64,000 nt of DNA from CAKXIK01 sp050947015 (GTDB lineage Bacteria; Bacillota; Clostridia; Oscillospirales; Acutalibacteraceae), in NCBI GenBank assembly GCA_050947015.1, contig JBMNVT010000002.1:1-64000 (forward strand). Reading direction: 5' to 3'. The notes under the pieces were generated by a model. It was not told the origin of the DNA. It saw only the letters and a list, made by a program, of their open reading frames with translations, and ran no database searches. The translations under genes were made by a program, and so were the position numbers. Below are positions 52,243-62,176 of this stretch, piece by piece (position 1 is the stretch's first letter; every line of letters begins with the position of its first letter).

Positions 52243-53415
52243 TTAAATGCGCGCAACACCCGTTTTGTGCGCGGCTTCTATCACAGCGTCTGCCACAGCG
52301 CGGCTGATGCGCTTATCCAGCGCATTGGGCAGAATGTACTCCTCACTGAGTTCCTCCGGTTTTACAAGATCCGCCAGCGCATGCGACGTTGCAACCTTCA
52401 TTTCTTCATTGATTTCGCTGGCACGGCAGTCCAGCGCGCCGCGGAAGATGCCCGGAAACGCCAGTACGTTGTTGATCTGATTCGGAAAATCCGAACGTCC
52501 GGTACCAACCACGCGGGCGCCGGCGGCCTTGGCCTCGTCCGGCATAATTTCCGGCGTGGGGTTCGCCATTGCAAAAACGATCGGGTCGGCAGCCATCGAA
52601 CGAATCATTTCCGGTTTGAGCACATTTGGCGCGGAAACGCCGAAGAAAATGTCCGCACCGCGCACTGCGTCGGCCAAAAGACCGCGCCTATGCTCCAGAT
52701 TCGTCACCTTTCCCATCCGCGCCTGCTCCGGATTCAACTCTTCCATACCCTCGCACACGATGCCGAACCGATCCACCATGGTCAGATTTTTCAGGCCGAG
52801 ATTGAGCAGATGCTTTCCGATGGCGATTCCTGCGCTGCCCGCCCCGTTGATTACGGCACGGACGGTTGAAATATCCTTGCCGACTACCTTCAGCGCGTTT
52901 AAAAACGCCGCGGCAACCACAATCGCTGTACCGTGCTGATCGTCATGAAAAACCGGAATGTCGCAGACTTCTTTTAAGCGGCGCTCCACTTCAAAGCAGC
53001 GCGGCGCGGAAATGTCCTCCAGATTGATCCCGCCGAAGCTGCCGGAGATAAGCTGCACGGTGCGCACGATTTCATCCACGCTTTTGGAACGGACGCAGAT
53101 AGGAAAAGCGTCGACCCCGGCAAACTCCTTGAACAGCGCGCATTTTCCCTCCATCACGGGCATGCCTGCCTCGGGGCCGATATCTCCCAGCCCGAGCACG
53201 GCGGTACCGTCAGTCACGACCGCCACCAGATTATTCCGGCGGGTCAGTTCATAGGATTTGTTGACGTCCTTCTGAATTTCAAGACAGGCTTCGGCTACAC
53301 CCGGCGTATAGGCCAGTGAAAGATCTTTCGCCGTGTTGATCGGCACACGGGAAACGACTTCGATTTTCCCGTTCCATTCATAATGCTTCGCAAGCGATTC
53401 TTCCCTGATATTCAT
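52243..53415 (-). CDS. Malic enzyme (malate dehydrogenase, oxaloacetate-decarboxylating)
   Basis: 390 aa from the ATG at 53415 (GAGGA upstream). Converts malate to pyruvate and CO2 with NAD(P)+. LAYTPGVAEACLEI holds the catalytic Tyr region, VTDGTAVLGLGDIGPEAGMPVMEGK the catalytic Lys, EDISAPRCFEVERRL and FHDDQHGTAIVVAAA the metal ligands, and VINGAGSAGIAIGKHLL the dinucleotide site. This is the short bacterial form without a phosphotransacetylase tail. Confidence 0.95.
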   Translation of the reverse strand: MNIREESLAKHYEWNGKIEVVSRVPINTAKDLSLAYTPGVAEACLEIQKDVNKSYELTRRNNLVAVVTDGTAVLGLGDIGPEAGMPVMEGKCALFKEFAGVDAFPICVRSKSVDEIVRTVQLISGSFGGINLEDISAPRCFEVERRLKEVCDIPVFHDDQHGTAIVVAAAFLNALKVVGKDISTVRAVINGAGSAGIAIGKHLLNLGLKNLTMVDRFGIVCEGMEELNPEQARMGKVTNLEHRRGLLADAVRGADIFFGVSAPNVLKPEMIRSMAADPIVFAMANPTPEIMPDEAKAAGARVVGTGRSDFPNQINNVLAFPGIFRGALDCRASEINEEMKVATSHALADLVKPEELSEEYILPNALDKRISRAVADAVIEAAHKTGVARI

Positions 53416-53657
53416 GGCAAAATTCCTCATTTGTAAAGATTTGCAGATCGTTTTAAGTGCATCTGCTTGGTGCACTGAAAATGAACCGTCCGGCTTTGAA
53501 GCGCTTTTTCGCCGCAACAGCCGCAGACTCATTTGTTCTATTGTACCACGCCGAAAGCATTTGGCAAGCCTTTCACGCAAAGCCGAAAAAAGCGCCGGTT
53601 CGGCCCGGTCTGGCAAAAATAAAAAACAAAATTCTTCAGAAATCCGTGTTTTTCAAA

Positions 53658-54071
53658 TCAGTCTCCGTGCTGCTGAAATTCCTGCGCTTTTTGCCCGCGC
53701 TGCCGCCGGATCGCCTCGCGTTCACGGCAAAGTTCTTCATAAAGCGATATCATGCTCCAGCTGCGGTTAGTCGGCGTCATAATCGCTTTCAGCCCCACTG
53801 GAAGACCGCGCAGGGCAGAAAGCGCAGTGTCCAGCTGGGCATCGCTCAGATTACAGAATACCGCCATCGCTTCGCCCGGGGCATTCTCCGCCAGCGAAGA
53901 GGCTTCTCTGCCTTCAAAGCATTCCTGCACCGTAAGCTTCAGCTGCTGCGCGGAAAGCTCGAAAAATGGAAGGTTTTCCCGGCGCAGCGCCACACGGATC
54001 AAATCGCTGTCCGGCACGTCATCCGGCAGATACAGCAATATCATTGTGCGCTTTGGAATCCGAACCTTCAT
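53658..54071 (-). CDS. DUF3783 protein
   Basis: 137 aa. The C-terminal half AVFCNLSDAQLDTALSALRGLPVGLKAIMTPTNRSWSMISLYEELCREREA matches DUF3783 with the TPTNRSW block. The N-terminal half is a small alpha/beta part. Function unknown. It lies 33 bp downstream of rnmV. The 242-bp gap to the malic enzyme gene holds nothing I can name. Confidence 0.85.
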   Translation of the reverse strand: MKVRIPKRTMILLYLPDDVPDSDLIRVALRRENLPFFELSAQQLKLTVQECFEGREASSLAENAPGEAMAVFCNLSDAQLDTALSALRGLPVGLKAIMTPTNRSWSMISLYEELCREREAIRRQRGQKAQEFQQHGD

Positions 54072-54104
54072 CTAACATCCTCCTATCAATTACTGACACG
54101 TTCT

Positions 54105-54725
54105 TTATTTCTCTTCTCCGGCCATTCCGTCGTCATGCTGCAGACGGGCAGCCAGCGCCTTATACTCATTATAATCCAGAAAGCTGTTGATGGCCTGCAG
54201 CATAGCGTTGGCGGACATACGCTGCGGAAGACCTAACGCAGAAAGCAACCGGGAACGAAGCCGGGCGCTGTTTTCCCCGCCCGAAAAGCCGTCCTCGAAC
54301 AAATCGAGCTTTGTGACCCGCTGCGCAGACGGGTTTGCGGCTTCCCCCGTTACTCCGGCACGCCGAAGCGCATTCAGCAGCGTTTCACGGTTCATACCCT
54401 CCACGCCGAGCTTTCCCTCTCTGGAAGGAGCGCGCTTGCGTTTTTCCTTGCCGAAAAGATCAGGAATATAGGCATGGCGCACTTGTTCCGGCGGCAGAAC
54501 GCCCGAAAGAAAATTCCGGATCACAAACCCCGCGCCGTCACTGTCTGTCAGCACCAGAACACCGCGGGCTGCGGCAAGGCGGCGAATCAGCTCCAGGCGT
54601 TCTTTGTCCACAAAAATTCCAAACCCGTCGGTCGGCAGAATAAAACCGTCCACCATTGATTCCAGCTTAATTTTATCGTACTTGCCCTCCACAAGGATTA
54701 CCGGGCGCACTTTGATTTTTTCCAT
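54105..54725 (-). CDS. rnmV: Ribonuclease M5
   Basis: 206 aa. Performs the final maturation of 5S rRNA. The N-terminal TOPRIM domain shows VILVEGKYDKIKLESMVDGFILPTDGFG (catalytic Glu) and VLVLTDSDGAGFVIRN (DxD). The C-terminal DUF4093 part (LGVEGMNRETLLNALRRAGV) binds RNA. The first codon is 20 bp after holA, as is common near DNA-processing genes. Confidence 0.93.
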   Translation of the reverse strand: MEKIKVRPVILVEGKYDKIKLESMVDGFILPTDGFGIFVDKERLELIRRLAAARGVLVLTDSDGAGFVIRNFLSGVLPPEQVRHAYIPDLFGKEKRKRAPSREGKLGVEGMNRETLLNALRRAGVTGEAANPSAQRVTKLDLFEDGFSGGENSARLRSRLLSALGLPQRMSANAMLQAINSFLDYNEYKALAARLQHDDGMAGEEK

Positions 54726-54745
54726 TTCATGCGGCTCCCTGTCTG

Positions 54746-55768
54746 TTATTTTTTCGCTGCGATCAGCAGCAGACGCGCCATTGTTTTTTCAAGTACCACA
54801 CGGGAATCCGTCCGCGAGCCCTTCAGTTCCCGATCCGCCTGATAAAGCGTGTCCAAACAATTTCTCAGCTGAGAAAGGTCGAGCCTGCGGCAGGCACGCG
54901 CGGCATTTTTCAGTTTGAAATCCATTTTTCCGTAGTCAAACGGCGCAGAAAGCTCCAGCACATTCTGACCGCTGTCAATGGCGGCGCGCGCACGGTAAAG
55001 GTCGATATATGCCGAAGAAATAGCCGCGAGCAGAATCACAGGCTCCTCCCGCTGATAGAGCAGCAGGTCAAGCAACCTGTAGGCGGTGTCGTAATCCCCT
55101 GCGGTGAGCGCGTTCGCCATGCGGAACGTCGCCGCCTCCTGCGTCTGAACACAGACGGCGTCACAGTGGGCGCGCGTCACTTCGCCCAAACCGGCAAAAG
55201 CGCACACCTTTTCCATTTCATTTTCGAGCGTTGACATCTGGCTGCCGCAAAGCGCCAGAATATAACGGCACACGTCGGGAGAAACGGTGCAGCCGCGCTC
55301 CTGCGCAAAAGAAACGAGAAATTTGTTCAACGCGGCGGCATCGCGCACAGGGAATTCCACCACGCTGCCCACCGCCGCGACCGCTTTCTGAAAAGCCCTC
55401 CATTTGGTGGACTTTTTCCAGTTGATCTCACGCGTACAGGAAAAGACCAGCACACAGCTTTCCGGAGGGTCTGCCAGCAGCTCCGCCATTTTGGCCGTCT
55501 GCGAGGCGTTTGTTTCGGCATTGTAATTGTGCACGATCACGCATTTGCGTTCACTCATCATCGGGAGCGCTTCGACGGCTTCGGCGATCTGATCGACCGA
55601 GGCTTCGTCGTCAAACCGTTGAAGATTAAACTCCTCAAACGCGTCGACCGCTTTTTTTGCAATCTGCGCCGTATAATGGCGCACAAGCCACGGTTCATCC
55701 CCAAACAAAAAATAAACACGCGAAAACACTTTTTCCCTCAACTGCTTTTTGAGCGCCGCTTCTTCCAC
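54746..55768 (-). CDS. holA: DNA polymerase III subunit delta
   Basis: 340 aa from a GTG at 55768, eight bases after GGAGG. Delta opens the sliding clamp in the clamp-loader complex. YFLFGDEPWLVRHYTAQIAKKAVD is the N-terminal signature, with the AAA-like fold lacking a Walker A. FFRMANALTAGDYDTAYRLLDLLLYQREEPVILLAAISSAYIDLYRAR is the conserved middle block (domain II/III). Lies between comEC and rnmV. Confidence 0.93.
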   Translation of the reverse strand: MEEAALKKQLREKVFSRVYFLFGDEPWLVRHYTAQIAKKAVDAFEEFNLQRFDDEASVDQIAEAVEALPMMSERKCVIVHNYNAETNASQTAKMAELLADPPESCVLVFSCTREINWKKSTKWRAFQKAVAAVGSVVEFPVRDAAALNKFLVSFAQERGCTVSPDVCRYILALCGSQMSTLENEMEKVCAFAGLGEVTRAHCDAVCVQTQEAATFRMANALTAGDYDTAYRLLDLLLYQREEPVILLAAISSAYIDLYRARAAIDSGQNVLELSAPFDYGKMDFKLKNAARACRRLDLSQLRNCLDTLYQADRELKGSRTDSRVVLEKTMARLLLIAAKK

Positions 55769-55904
55769 GCAAAACACCTCCCGTACGGCGGGTAGCCTTT
55801 TCACATATGATTTATTTTACCATGCCGCAGTTGGATTTACAACCGATTCTGCCGCAAAACTTCCTTCCCGCCCGCAACGGCAGAACAGTTGCGGCGCTGC
55901 CGCT

Positions 55905-58145
55905 TCAGTTCCACGCAAAAATTGCGTTCTGCGGTTCAAAATACAGCGTCAGCGATCCGTTCTGCAAGGTGGAATATGTTTTGGCGCCGGTTTTTTCCGC
56001 GTTGCTGCACAGCATCTGATCGGAAGCGGCATCCGATGAAACCAGAACCGTTTTGCAGCGAATTCCGGAAAGATTGCGGACAGACGCGCTCAGCACCAGA
56101 ATATCGGCGTGTCGGTATTTTGCTTCCAGCTCGGCCGCATCGCACTCGCCAACCGGAATCAGCACAACGTTTTGCCCCACGATCACACGGTACCAGCGCC
56201 CCGTTTCCGTTCGGATCTGCTGCACGGTGATGTCGCCGCACGAGAGCTGTTCGTCGCCGGAGGAAAGCAGCGCGTTCCTTCGCAGAAAACGCAGTTCGTC
56301 GGGAACGCGCCGACTGCCGAGAACGGTTTGCTGCGGCAGCCGCTCCTGCAGCGCCGCTCTCGCTGCCAACGCAGCCGTACGGTCGTATCCGCCCGGCATC
56401 AGCAGGATCTCGGGGCTCTTTTCGTCAAAAGCGTCTGCGCAGGCGGTAATAGCGCCCTTTCCGCAGCCGGACAGAATCAGCGCGCTTTCTTTTCCGGAAG
56501 AAACAACCGCCGCCAATCCGCCACCGCATTCGAACAACGTAACCCGGGGCTGTCGCCTTGCGGCATCCGCCGCATCTGCCGAAGCGATAAAAAGCACAAG
56601 CACCAGCAGCACCGAACAGAACGGCAATCGTTTCGCCCGCGGAAACCACAGGCACAGCGCTGCCAATAGCAGCCCGGCCGCCGTTAAAAACATCCACCCG
56701 GCGGAGGAAATGGAAACGCTTGGCGCAAGCCGGGCAAAAAAATCAGCTATTGCGGAAAGCGCGCGCGAAAACAACCCGCAGAGCAAAGCCATCGGGCGCG
56801 CCAGAATCGAAAGCCCGCTCAGCTGCAGCAGCGCGGTAAACAGAGAAAGCTGCAAAAGCAGCTGAGCAGGTAGCTCTGCAAACAGGTTTACCACTGGAGC
56901 GATCAGCGAAACGGTTCCAAACGCAACCAGCGTGACCGGCAGTGTGAACAGCGACGCTGAAAGCGTGGTACACAGAGCGGAAACCAATCGGCGGTTTATC
57001 TGCAAAGCAGCAAGCTTGTTCGGCATTTGCTGAAGGATCCGGCTGCACCACCGGCCGGAGCAGCATTGAATTCCAAGCGTCGCTAAAAATGAAAGCTGCA
57101 GCCCGACATCTCCGGCCGCGCACGGATTAAGCAGACAAATTGCCCAAACAGCTGCTGCCAGCGAGGTTTTGGAATCCGCTGTTCGGAACAGCAGAATTGC
57201 CAGCAGATAGATCGCCATCATGATCCCGGTACGGAGCACCGACGGCGTAAAACCGACGACCGCCATAAACAGCAGCAGCACCGGCAGGCAAATCCCCGCC
57301 GCCAGCCGTTTGCGCCGCAGCAGTTTTTGCAGAAGCCGCTGCAGCCCCAGAATGAAAAACGAAAGATGCAGACCCGACACTACCAGCAGATGGCTGATAC
57401 CGCACGAACGAAAGTTTTCAATCAAACTCTCGGAAAGGCCGGATTTGTCACCGAGTAAAATGCCGCACGCCAAGCCGGACGCCTGTTGCGGCAAAAGAAT
57501 GTGCAGTGCATCGGAAATCTGTTCACGCAGCGCGTCCGCAAAAGCGTACCAAGGGCGCTCTCCTCTCTGAATAACGGCGTTGTAAGAAGAAAAAGTTCCG
57601 GTCAGCGCAATACCGCGCGATTCAAAATGTGCCCGGGAAGAATAACCGATTCCACCCCGCGGGGCAAGTAAGTATGCTTTGGATATTGTGACGCAATCGT
57701 ATTTCCGCGCATCCAACGGCGTCTGGCTGCTCAGCCGGAGCGTTACCGTGCCCAAATCGCGCAGCGAACCGGTTTGGACAAGCGAATCGGTTCGGATGAC
57801 ATAATAATACCGGCCGCCGGATTCTTCCGGTTCCTGGCAGATCGCACCGGAAAGCGCCGCTGATTGCCCCCGAAGCCCCCGAACCGGCTCAAACGTCAAC
57901 GTCCGGTATATGGCAGTTCCCGCACAGGAAGCTGCGCACACCACAAGCACCAACGCCGTCATTCGGAATTTTTCCCTTCGGCGGCACAGCAGCAGAAACA
58001 CCCCGGCGGCCATCAGCCAGGCAGCGCAAACAAAAGAAAACCGGATACCTGTCAACATTGCTGCCCACTGGGCAGCCAGCCAGCCGAAGCCGGCGGCAGC
58101 CAAGGGCCGCCTGACAGATATCCGGTTTTTCCCGTTCGTGTGCAT
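55905..58145 (-). CDS. comEC: DNA internalisation protein ComEC/Rec2
   Basis: 746 aa membrane protein forming the DNA channel of natural transformation. An N-terminal OB part with DUF4131 features is followed by the competence domain: GDKSGLSESLIENFRSCGISHLLVVSGLHLSFFILGLQRLL. About ten hydrophobic helices follow. The C-terminal metallo-beta-lactamase-like part lacks the HxHxDH metal motif: where it is expected the sequence reads LMPGGYDRTAAL. The domain is probably catalytically dead. Its gene ends 137 bp upstream of holA. Confidence 0.93.
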   Translation of the reverse strand: MHTNGKNRISVRRPLAAAGFGWLAAQWAAMLTGIRFSFVCAAWLMAAGVFLLLCRRREKFRMTALVLVVCAASCAGTAIYRTLTFEPVRGLRGQSAALSGAICQEPEESGGRYYYVIRTDSLVQTGSLRDLGTVTLRLSSQTPLDARKYDCVTISKAYLLAPRGGIGYSSRAHFESRGIALTGTFSSYNAVIQRGERPWYAFADALREQISDALHILLPQQASGLACGILLGDKSGLSESLIENFRSCGISHLLVVSGLHLSFFILGLQRLLQKLLRRKRLAAGICLPVLLLFMAVVGFTPSVLRTGIMMAIYLLAILLFRTADSKTSLAAAVWAICLLNPCAAGDVGLQLSFLATLGIQCCSGRWCSRILQQMPNKLAALQINRRLVSALCTTLSASLFTLPVTLVAFGTVSLIAPVVNLFAELPAQLLLQLSLFTALLQLSGLSILARPMALLCGLFSRALSAIADFFARLAPSVSISSAGWMFLTAAGLLLAALCLWFPRAKRLPFCSVLLVLVLFIASADAADAARRQPRVTLFECGGGLAAVVSSGKESALILSGCGKGAITACADAFDEKSPEILLMPGGYDRTAALAARAALQERLPQQTVLGSRRVPDELRFLRRNALLSSGDEQLSCGDITVQQIRTETGRWYRVIVGQNVVLIPVGECDAAELEAKYRHADILVLSASVRNLSGIRCKTVLVSSDAASDQMLCSNAEKTGAKTYSTLQNGSLTLYFEPQNAIFAWN

Positions 58146-58150
58146 TTAAA

Positions 58151-58690
58151 TCACTTAAAGAACAACGGGAGTTTTTCCAAAAAGACGATGTCTTTTCGGT
58201 CCGCAGCGTCGCCTTCGGCAAGAACCGCCGCGCAGCCAACGATCTTTCCGCCGGCCGCTTCCACCAGCTTGACGACCGCGCTGAGCGATTCGCCGGTACT
58301 GATGACATCATCGGCAATCAGGATCCGCTTGCCTTTGATCTGTTCGGCCTCCTCTTCGGAAAGGTAAAGATGCTGCAGATGATCGGTCGTAATGGAACGA
58401 ACCGCAACCTCCAGCGGATGGGTCATATAAAGCTTTGTTGCCTTACGCGCAACAAAGTATCTGCGGCAACCCTGCCGCGCCATTTCATAAGCCAACGGGA
58501 TCCCTTTGGCCTCGGCTGTTACAACATAATCATGCTCCGGGCACTTTTTCAGCAGCTCCGCCGCGGCTTTTTCCGTCAGCTCCACGTCGCCGAACATCAC
58601 GAACGCTGCAATATCCAATTTTTCATTGACAGGGCACAGCGGAAGACTCCGCTCACAGCCCGCAATCGTCATTTTGTATGCCTGCTGCAC
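58151..58690 (-). CDS. Purine-type phosphoribosyltransferase family protein
   Basis: 179 aa from a GTG at 58690, eight bases after GGAGA. The PRPP-binding loop ILIADDVISTGESLSAVVKLVEAAGG is near residue 122, preceded by YVVTAEAKGIPLAYEMARQG and RKATKLYMTHPLEV. It resembles the adenine/xanthine PRT group, but the substrate cannot be fixed. Five bases separate it from comEC, so they may be cotranscribed. Confidence 0.85.
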   Translation of the reverse strand: MQQAYKMTIAGCERSLPLCPVNEKLDIAAFVMFGDVELTEKAAAELLKKCPEHDYVVTAEAKGIPLAYEMARQGCRRYFVARKATKLYMTHPLEVAVRSITTDHLQHLYLSEEEAEQIKGKRILIADDVISTGESLSAVVKLVEAAGGKIVGCAAVLAEGDAADRKDIVFLEKLPLFFK

Positions 58691-58728
58691 AGTAACATTC
58701 TCCTTTAAATTCTGTCTTTCCGGTTTTC

Positions 58729-59067
58729 TCAACCCGGAGGCCAGGTAAAATCGCGACCGCCAAGCAGATGAAAATGCAGATGCGGCACCGACTGCCCGGC
58801 GGATTCGCCGCAGTTGGAAACGACCCGGAAGCCGTCTTTCAGCCCAAGCTCTTCAGAAAGTTTTGCTGCGACTTCAAAGATATGCGCCACAACCGCGCTG
58901 TTTTCCGGCGTGATCTCCGCGACAGACTGAATGTGCTGTTTGGGAATCATCAGCACATGGGTCGGCGCCTGCGGGTCAAGGTCGTAAAACGCAAGGACCG
59001 TATCATCCTCATACGCTTTGCGCGAAGGTATTTCACCGTTTGCAATTTTGCAGAAAATGCAATCCAT
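58729..59067 (-). CDS. hinT: HIT-family nucleotide hydrolase
   Basis: 112 aa. MDCIFCKIANGEIPSRKAYEDDTVLAFYD opens the fold, with a CxxC-like FCKI. SVPHLHFHLLGGRDFTWPPG carries the HxHxH catalytic triad. Histidine-triad proteins hydrolyse AMP-lysine and other adenosine phosphoramidates. Its stop lies 38 bp before the phosphoribosyltransferase start. Confidence 0.95.
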   Translation of the reverse strand: MDCIFCKIANGEIPSRKAYEDDTVLAFYDLDPQAPTHVLMIPKQHIQSVAEITPENSAVVAHIFEVAAKLSEELGLKDGFRVVSNCGESAGQSVPHLHFHLLGGRDFTWPPG

Positions 59068-59178
59068 TTTTCATTCGCCTCCTTGCCTTAACGCACTGAA
59101 CTTATCATAACACAAACCGGGCAGCCGTTGCAAGACCGCCCGGCAATTTTATCCCGGGCAAAGCATTTTTCCCTGAAA

Positions 59179-61800
59179 TTATTTCAGCATAGCGGAAACG
59201 ATTTCTTTTGCCGCCGCCAGAGCGGAAGCCAGTTTGGGAATCTCCTTCGCGCCGGCCGTTGCGCTGTCCGGTCTGCCGCCGCCGTTTCCGCCGGCAAGCT
59301 TTGCGATTTCGCGCACGATGTTTCCGGCGTGAGCACCGCTTTGCTGTGCCTTTTTACCAACTGCACAGGCAATTACGGCTTTTTCGCCGACACCTGCAAT
59401 GACCGCAACGATGTCATCGGCGAGGTCACGCGCTTTATCGCACATGGCCCTTGCTTCGTCCGCCGCCAGCCCTTCGATGGAAGCTGTGAGCAGGCGAACC
59501 GAACCGACCGTTTCCGCTGCGGAAACTAACTCATTCACCCTTGCGGCGGCCATCTGAGACCGGAGCGCAGCCAGTTCCTTTTCTTTTGCCTTCAGCTCTG
59601 CCGTGACCTGCGCCGCACGCTGCACCAGTTCTGCGCCGTTTGTCTTCAGCGCCGCTGCCGCTGCGAAAATCTCCGCCAGGGAAGCGTCCAGGAGCTGCTT
59701 TGCACCGAAACCGGTAACGGCCTCGATCCGGCGAACACCGGCAGCCACAGAGCTTTCACCCGTGATCTTGAACAGACCCAGCTTTGCGGTATTGTCAATG
59801 TGAGTGCCGCCGCAGAATTCCACCGAGAACTCCCCTGCGCGAACCACCCGAACCACCGCGCCGTATTTTTCTCCGAACAGCGCCATTGCACCGAGCTTTT
59901 TGGCCTCTTCGATCGGCATTTCCGTCATCGTAACCGGCTCGCCGCGCAGCAGTTCTTCATTGACAAGCTGCTCCACCTGCTGCAGTTCTTCCGTGCTCAG
60001 CGCCGCAAAATGCGTGAAGTCAAAACGGACATGCTCTGCCGTCACCAACTGACCGGCCTGCTCCACATGAGTGCCAAGCACACGGCGCAGCGCTGCCTGC
60101 AGCAGATGCGCTGCAGTATGGTTGCGCATAATGGCCAGACGGCGTTCCGTATTTACCGTCGCATGAACGTTCATTCCCTGCACCGCTTCACCGGCAGTCA
60201 CCGTGCAGCGGTGAACGAACACGCCGTCGGTCTTGATGGTATCGGTCACGGTCAGCGTGCAGCTTTCCGCGGTCATTGTGCCCGTATCTCCGACCTGACC
60301 GCCGCTTTCTCCGTAAAACGGCGTTGCATTCAGCACGACCAGAACTTCTTCTCCTTCTTCCGCAGAGGAAACCTGTTCGCCGTTCTTCACAAGCGCCAAC
60401 ACCGAAGCATCGCACTCCATTGCCGAATAACCGACAAAATCCGTCTGCGCCAGATCCTCAAACGGAGAATCCTCGCCGGCCCACGCATCCACGTCGGACT
60501 TTTTGCGTCTGGAACGTGCGCGCTCCTTCTGCTCCCGCATCAGCTCATGAAAGCGCTCTTCATCAACGATTTTTCCACGTTCTGCAACGATTTCACGTGT
60601 CAGGTCGAGTGGGAAGCCGTAGGTATCGCTCAGCTTGAAGGCATCGTCGCCGGAAAGCACTTCGCCGGCGGTATTCTGCAGCATTTCCTCCAACAGGGAA
60701 AGACCCTGATCTACCGTACGGTTAAAGCTTTCTTCCTCAACGGCAATCACCTTTTTAATAAAGGTCTCCTTTTCCTTCAGCTCCGGATAAGCAGTCTCGT
60801 TGGCGGCGATCACGCTGTCACACAGCTCGGCGAGGAACGGACGGTCGATGCCGAGCAAGCGGCCGTGGCGTGCCGCACGGCGCAGCAGACGGCGTAGAAC
60901 GTAGCCGCGCCCTTCGTTGGAGGGCATCACGCCGTCGCCGATCATGAACGTAGTGGAGCGGATGTGGTCGGTGATGACACGCAGGGAGATATCGCTCTTT
61001 TCTCCCGCTCCGTAGGCCACGCCGGAGATCTCGCTGACCTTTTTCATGATGGATTGGACCGTATCAACGAGGAAGAGATTATCTACCCCCTGCATCACGC
61101 ACGCCAGACGTTCCAACCCCATGCCGGTATCGATGTTTTTATGTTCCATTTCGGTATAGTTGCCGTTTCCGTCGTTGACGAACTGCGAAAACACGTTGTT
61201 CCAGACTTCCACATAACGGTCGCAATCACAGCCGACACCGCAGGTCGGCTTTCCGCAGCCATACTGTTCGCCGCGATCAAAATAGATCTCCGAGCAGGGA
61301 CCGCACGGCCCGGGGCCATGCTCCCAGAAGTTATCCTCTTTGCCGAGGCGCTTCATGTGAGAAGGGTCGACTCCAATTTCTTTTGTCCAGATATCGTACG
61401 CCTCGTCATCGTTTTCATAAACGGAAACATAGATCTTTTCGGCAGGCATCTCCAGCACCTTGGTGAAAAATTCCCACGACCAGCCGATCGCTTCGCGTTT
61501 GAAATAATCGCCGAAGGAAAAGTTGCCCAGCATTTCAAAAAAGGTGCCGTGGCGGGCGGTGATACCGACACGCTCGATATCCGGCGTGCGGATGCACTTT
61601 TGGCAGGTGGTAACACGGGAGCGCGGAGGCGTAACCTCACCGGTAAAGAATTTTTTCATCGGCGCCATGCCGGAGTTAATCAGCAGCAGGCTTTTATCAT
61701 TTTGCGGCACCAGTGAAAAGCTTTTAAGCCGCAGATGTCCTTTCGATTCAAAAAATGAAAGATATTTTTCGCGCAGTTCGTTCAGTCCGGTCCATTCCAT
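59179..61800 (-). CDS. alaS: Alanyl-tRNA synthetase
   Basis: 873 aa from the ATG at 61800 (AAAGGGG upstream). Catalytic core at the start: RLKSFSLVPQNDKSLLLINSGMAPMKKFFTGEV, KCIRTPDIERVG and HGTFFEMLGNFSFGDYFK. The editing domain has HTAAHLLQAALRRVLG and the zinc ligands VEFCGGTHI. The C-Ala domain ends with GNGGGRPDSATAGAKE. Expression is set by an upstream T-box. Confidence 0.97.
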   Translation of the reverse strand: MEWTGLNELREKYLSFFESKGHLRLKSFSLVPQNDKSLLLINSGMAPMKKFFTGEVTPPRSRVTTCQKCIRTPDIERVGITARHGTFFEMLGNFSFGDYFKREAIGWSWEFFTKVLEMPAEKIYVSVYENDDEAYDIWTKEIGVDPSHMKRLGKEDNFWEHGPGPCGPCSEIYFDRGEQYGCGKPTCGVGCDCDRYVEVWNNVFSQFVNDGNGNYTEMEHKNIDTGMGLERLACVMQGVDNLFLVDTVQSIMKKVSEISGVAYGAGEKSDISLRVITDHIRSTTFMIGDGVMPSNEGRGYVLRRLLRRAARHGRLLGIDRPFLAELCDSVIAANETAYPELKEKETFIKKVIAVEEESFNRTVDQGLSLLEEMLQNTAGEVLSGDDAFKLSDTYGFPLDLTREIVAERGKIVDEERFHELMREQKERARSRRKKSDVDAWAGEDSPFEDLAQTDFVGYSAMECDASVLALVKNGEQVSSAEEGEEVLVVLNATPFYGESGGQVGDTGTMTAESCTLTVTDTIKTDGVFVHRCTVTAGEAVQGMNVHATVNTERRLAIMRNHTAAHLLQAALRRVLGTHVEQAGQLVTAEHVRFDFTHFAALSTEELQQVEQLVNEELLRGEPVTMTEMPIEEAKKLGAMALFGEKYGAVVRVVRAGEFSVEFCGGTHIDNTAKLGLFKITGESSVAAGVRRIEAVTGFGAKQLLDASLAEIFAAAAALKTNGAELVQRAAQVTAELKAKEKELAALRSQMAAARVNELVSAAETVGSVRLLTASIEGLAADEARAMCDKARDLADDIVAVIAGVGEKAVIACAVGKKAQQSGAHAGNIVREIAKLAGGNGGGRPDSATAGAKEIPKLASALAAAKEIVSAMLK

Positions 61801-61889
61801 TTTGATTGACCCCTTTCCAAATTTTATCCCGTTTTTCATGCTGTTTTGCACGCAGCGGGATGCATGACAGATTACTTTGCCGAATGAGC

Positions 61890-62110
61890 AAAAAAAAGGA
61901 TCTTCCCCTCCCATTCATGGGACGAAAAGATCCGCGGTACCACCCAAATTGCGCCCTGCAAAGCAAAACGCCGCTCTTTTTCTTAACGCGAAAACACGCC
62001 GGCACTCTTCGTGCCGGAACTCCGGGGCGGCAAAGGATGCACAAACCGACAAAAGCCTTTCAGCCAAGGGCTTTTTCTCTGCAGCCGATGAATACAACTC
62101 TTCCCCATCA
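61890..62110 (-). promoter_or_regulatory. T-box riboswitch leader of alaS
   Basis: Minus strand. The T-box sequence is TGGGTGGTACCGCGG (61932-61946). It is followed by a terminator stem GGATCTT...AAGATCC with a T8 tail (plus-strand A8 at 61890-61897). The 5' part has the stem I pattern CGATGATGGGGAAGAG near 62105. The codon before CCCCGGAGTTCC is GCC, a fitting alanine specifier. Uncharged tRNA-Ala should favour the antiterminator and allow alaS expression. Confidence 0.9.
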
Positions 62111-62129
62111 TCGTTTCTTTATCAGATTT

Positions 62130-62158
62130 ATTATAGACGCGGCCGGAGGACTTGTCAA
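62130..62158 (-). promoter_or_regulatory. Promoter of the alaS T-box transcript
   Basis: Minus strand TTGACA (62153-62158), 17-base spacer, TATAAT (62130-62135), directly upstream of stem I. A full consensus promoter. Confidence 0.88.
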
Positions 62159-62176
62159 CGGTTAAGACAAAATTTT

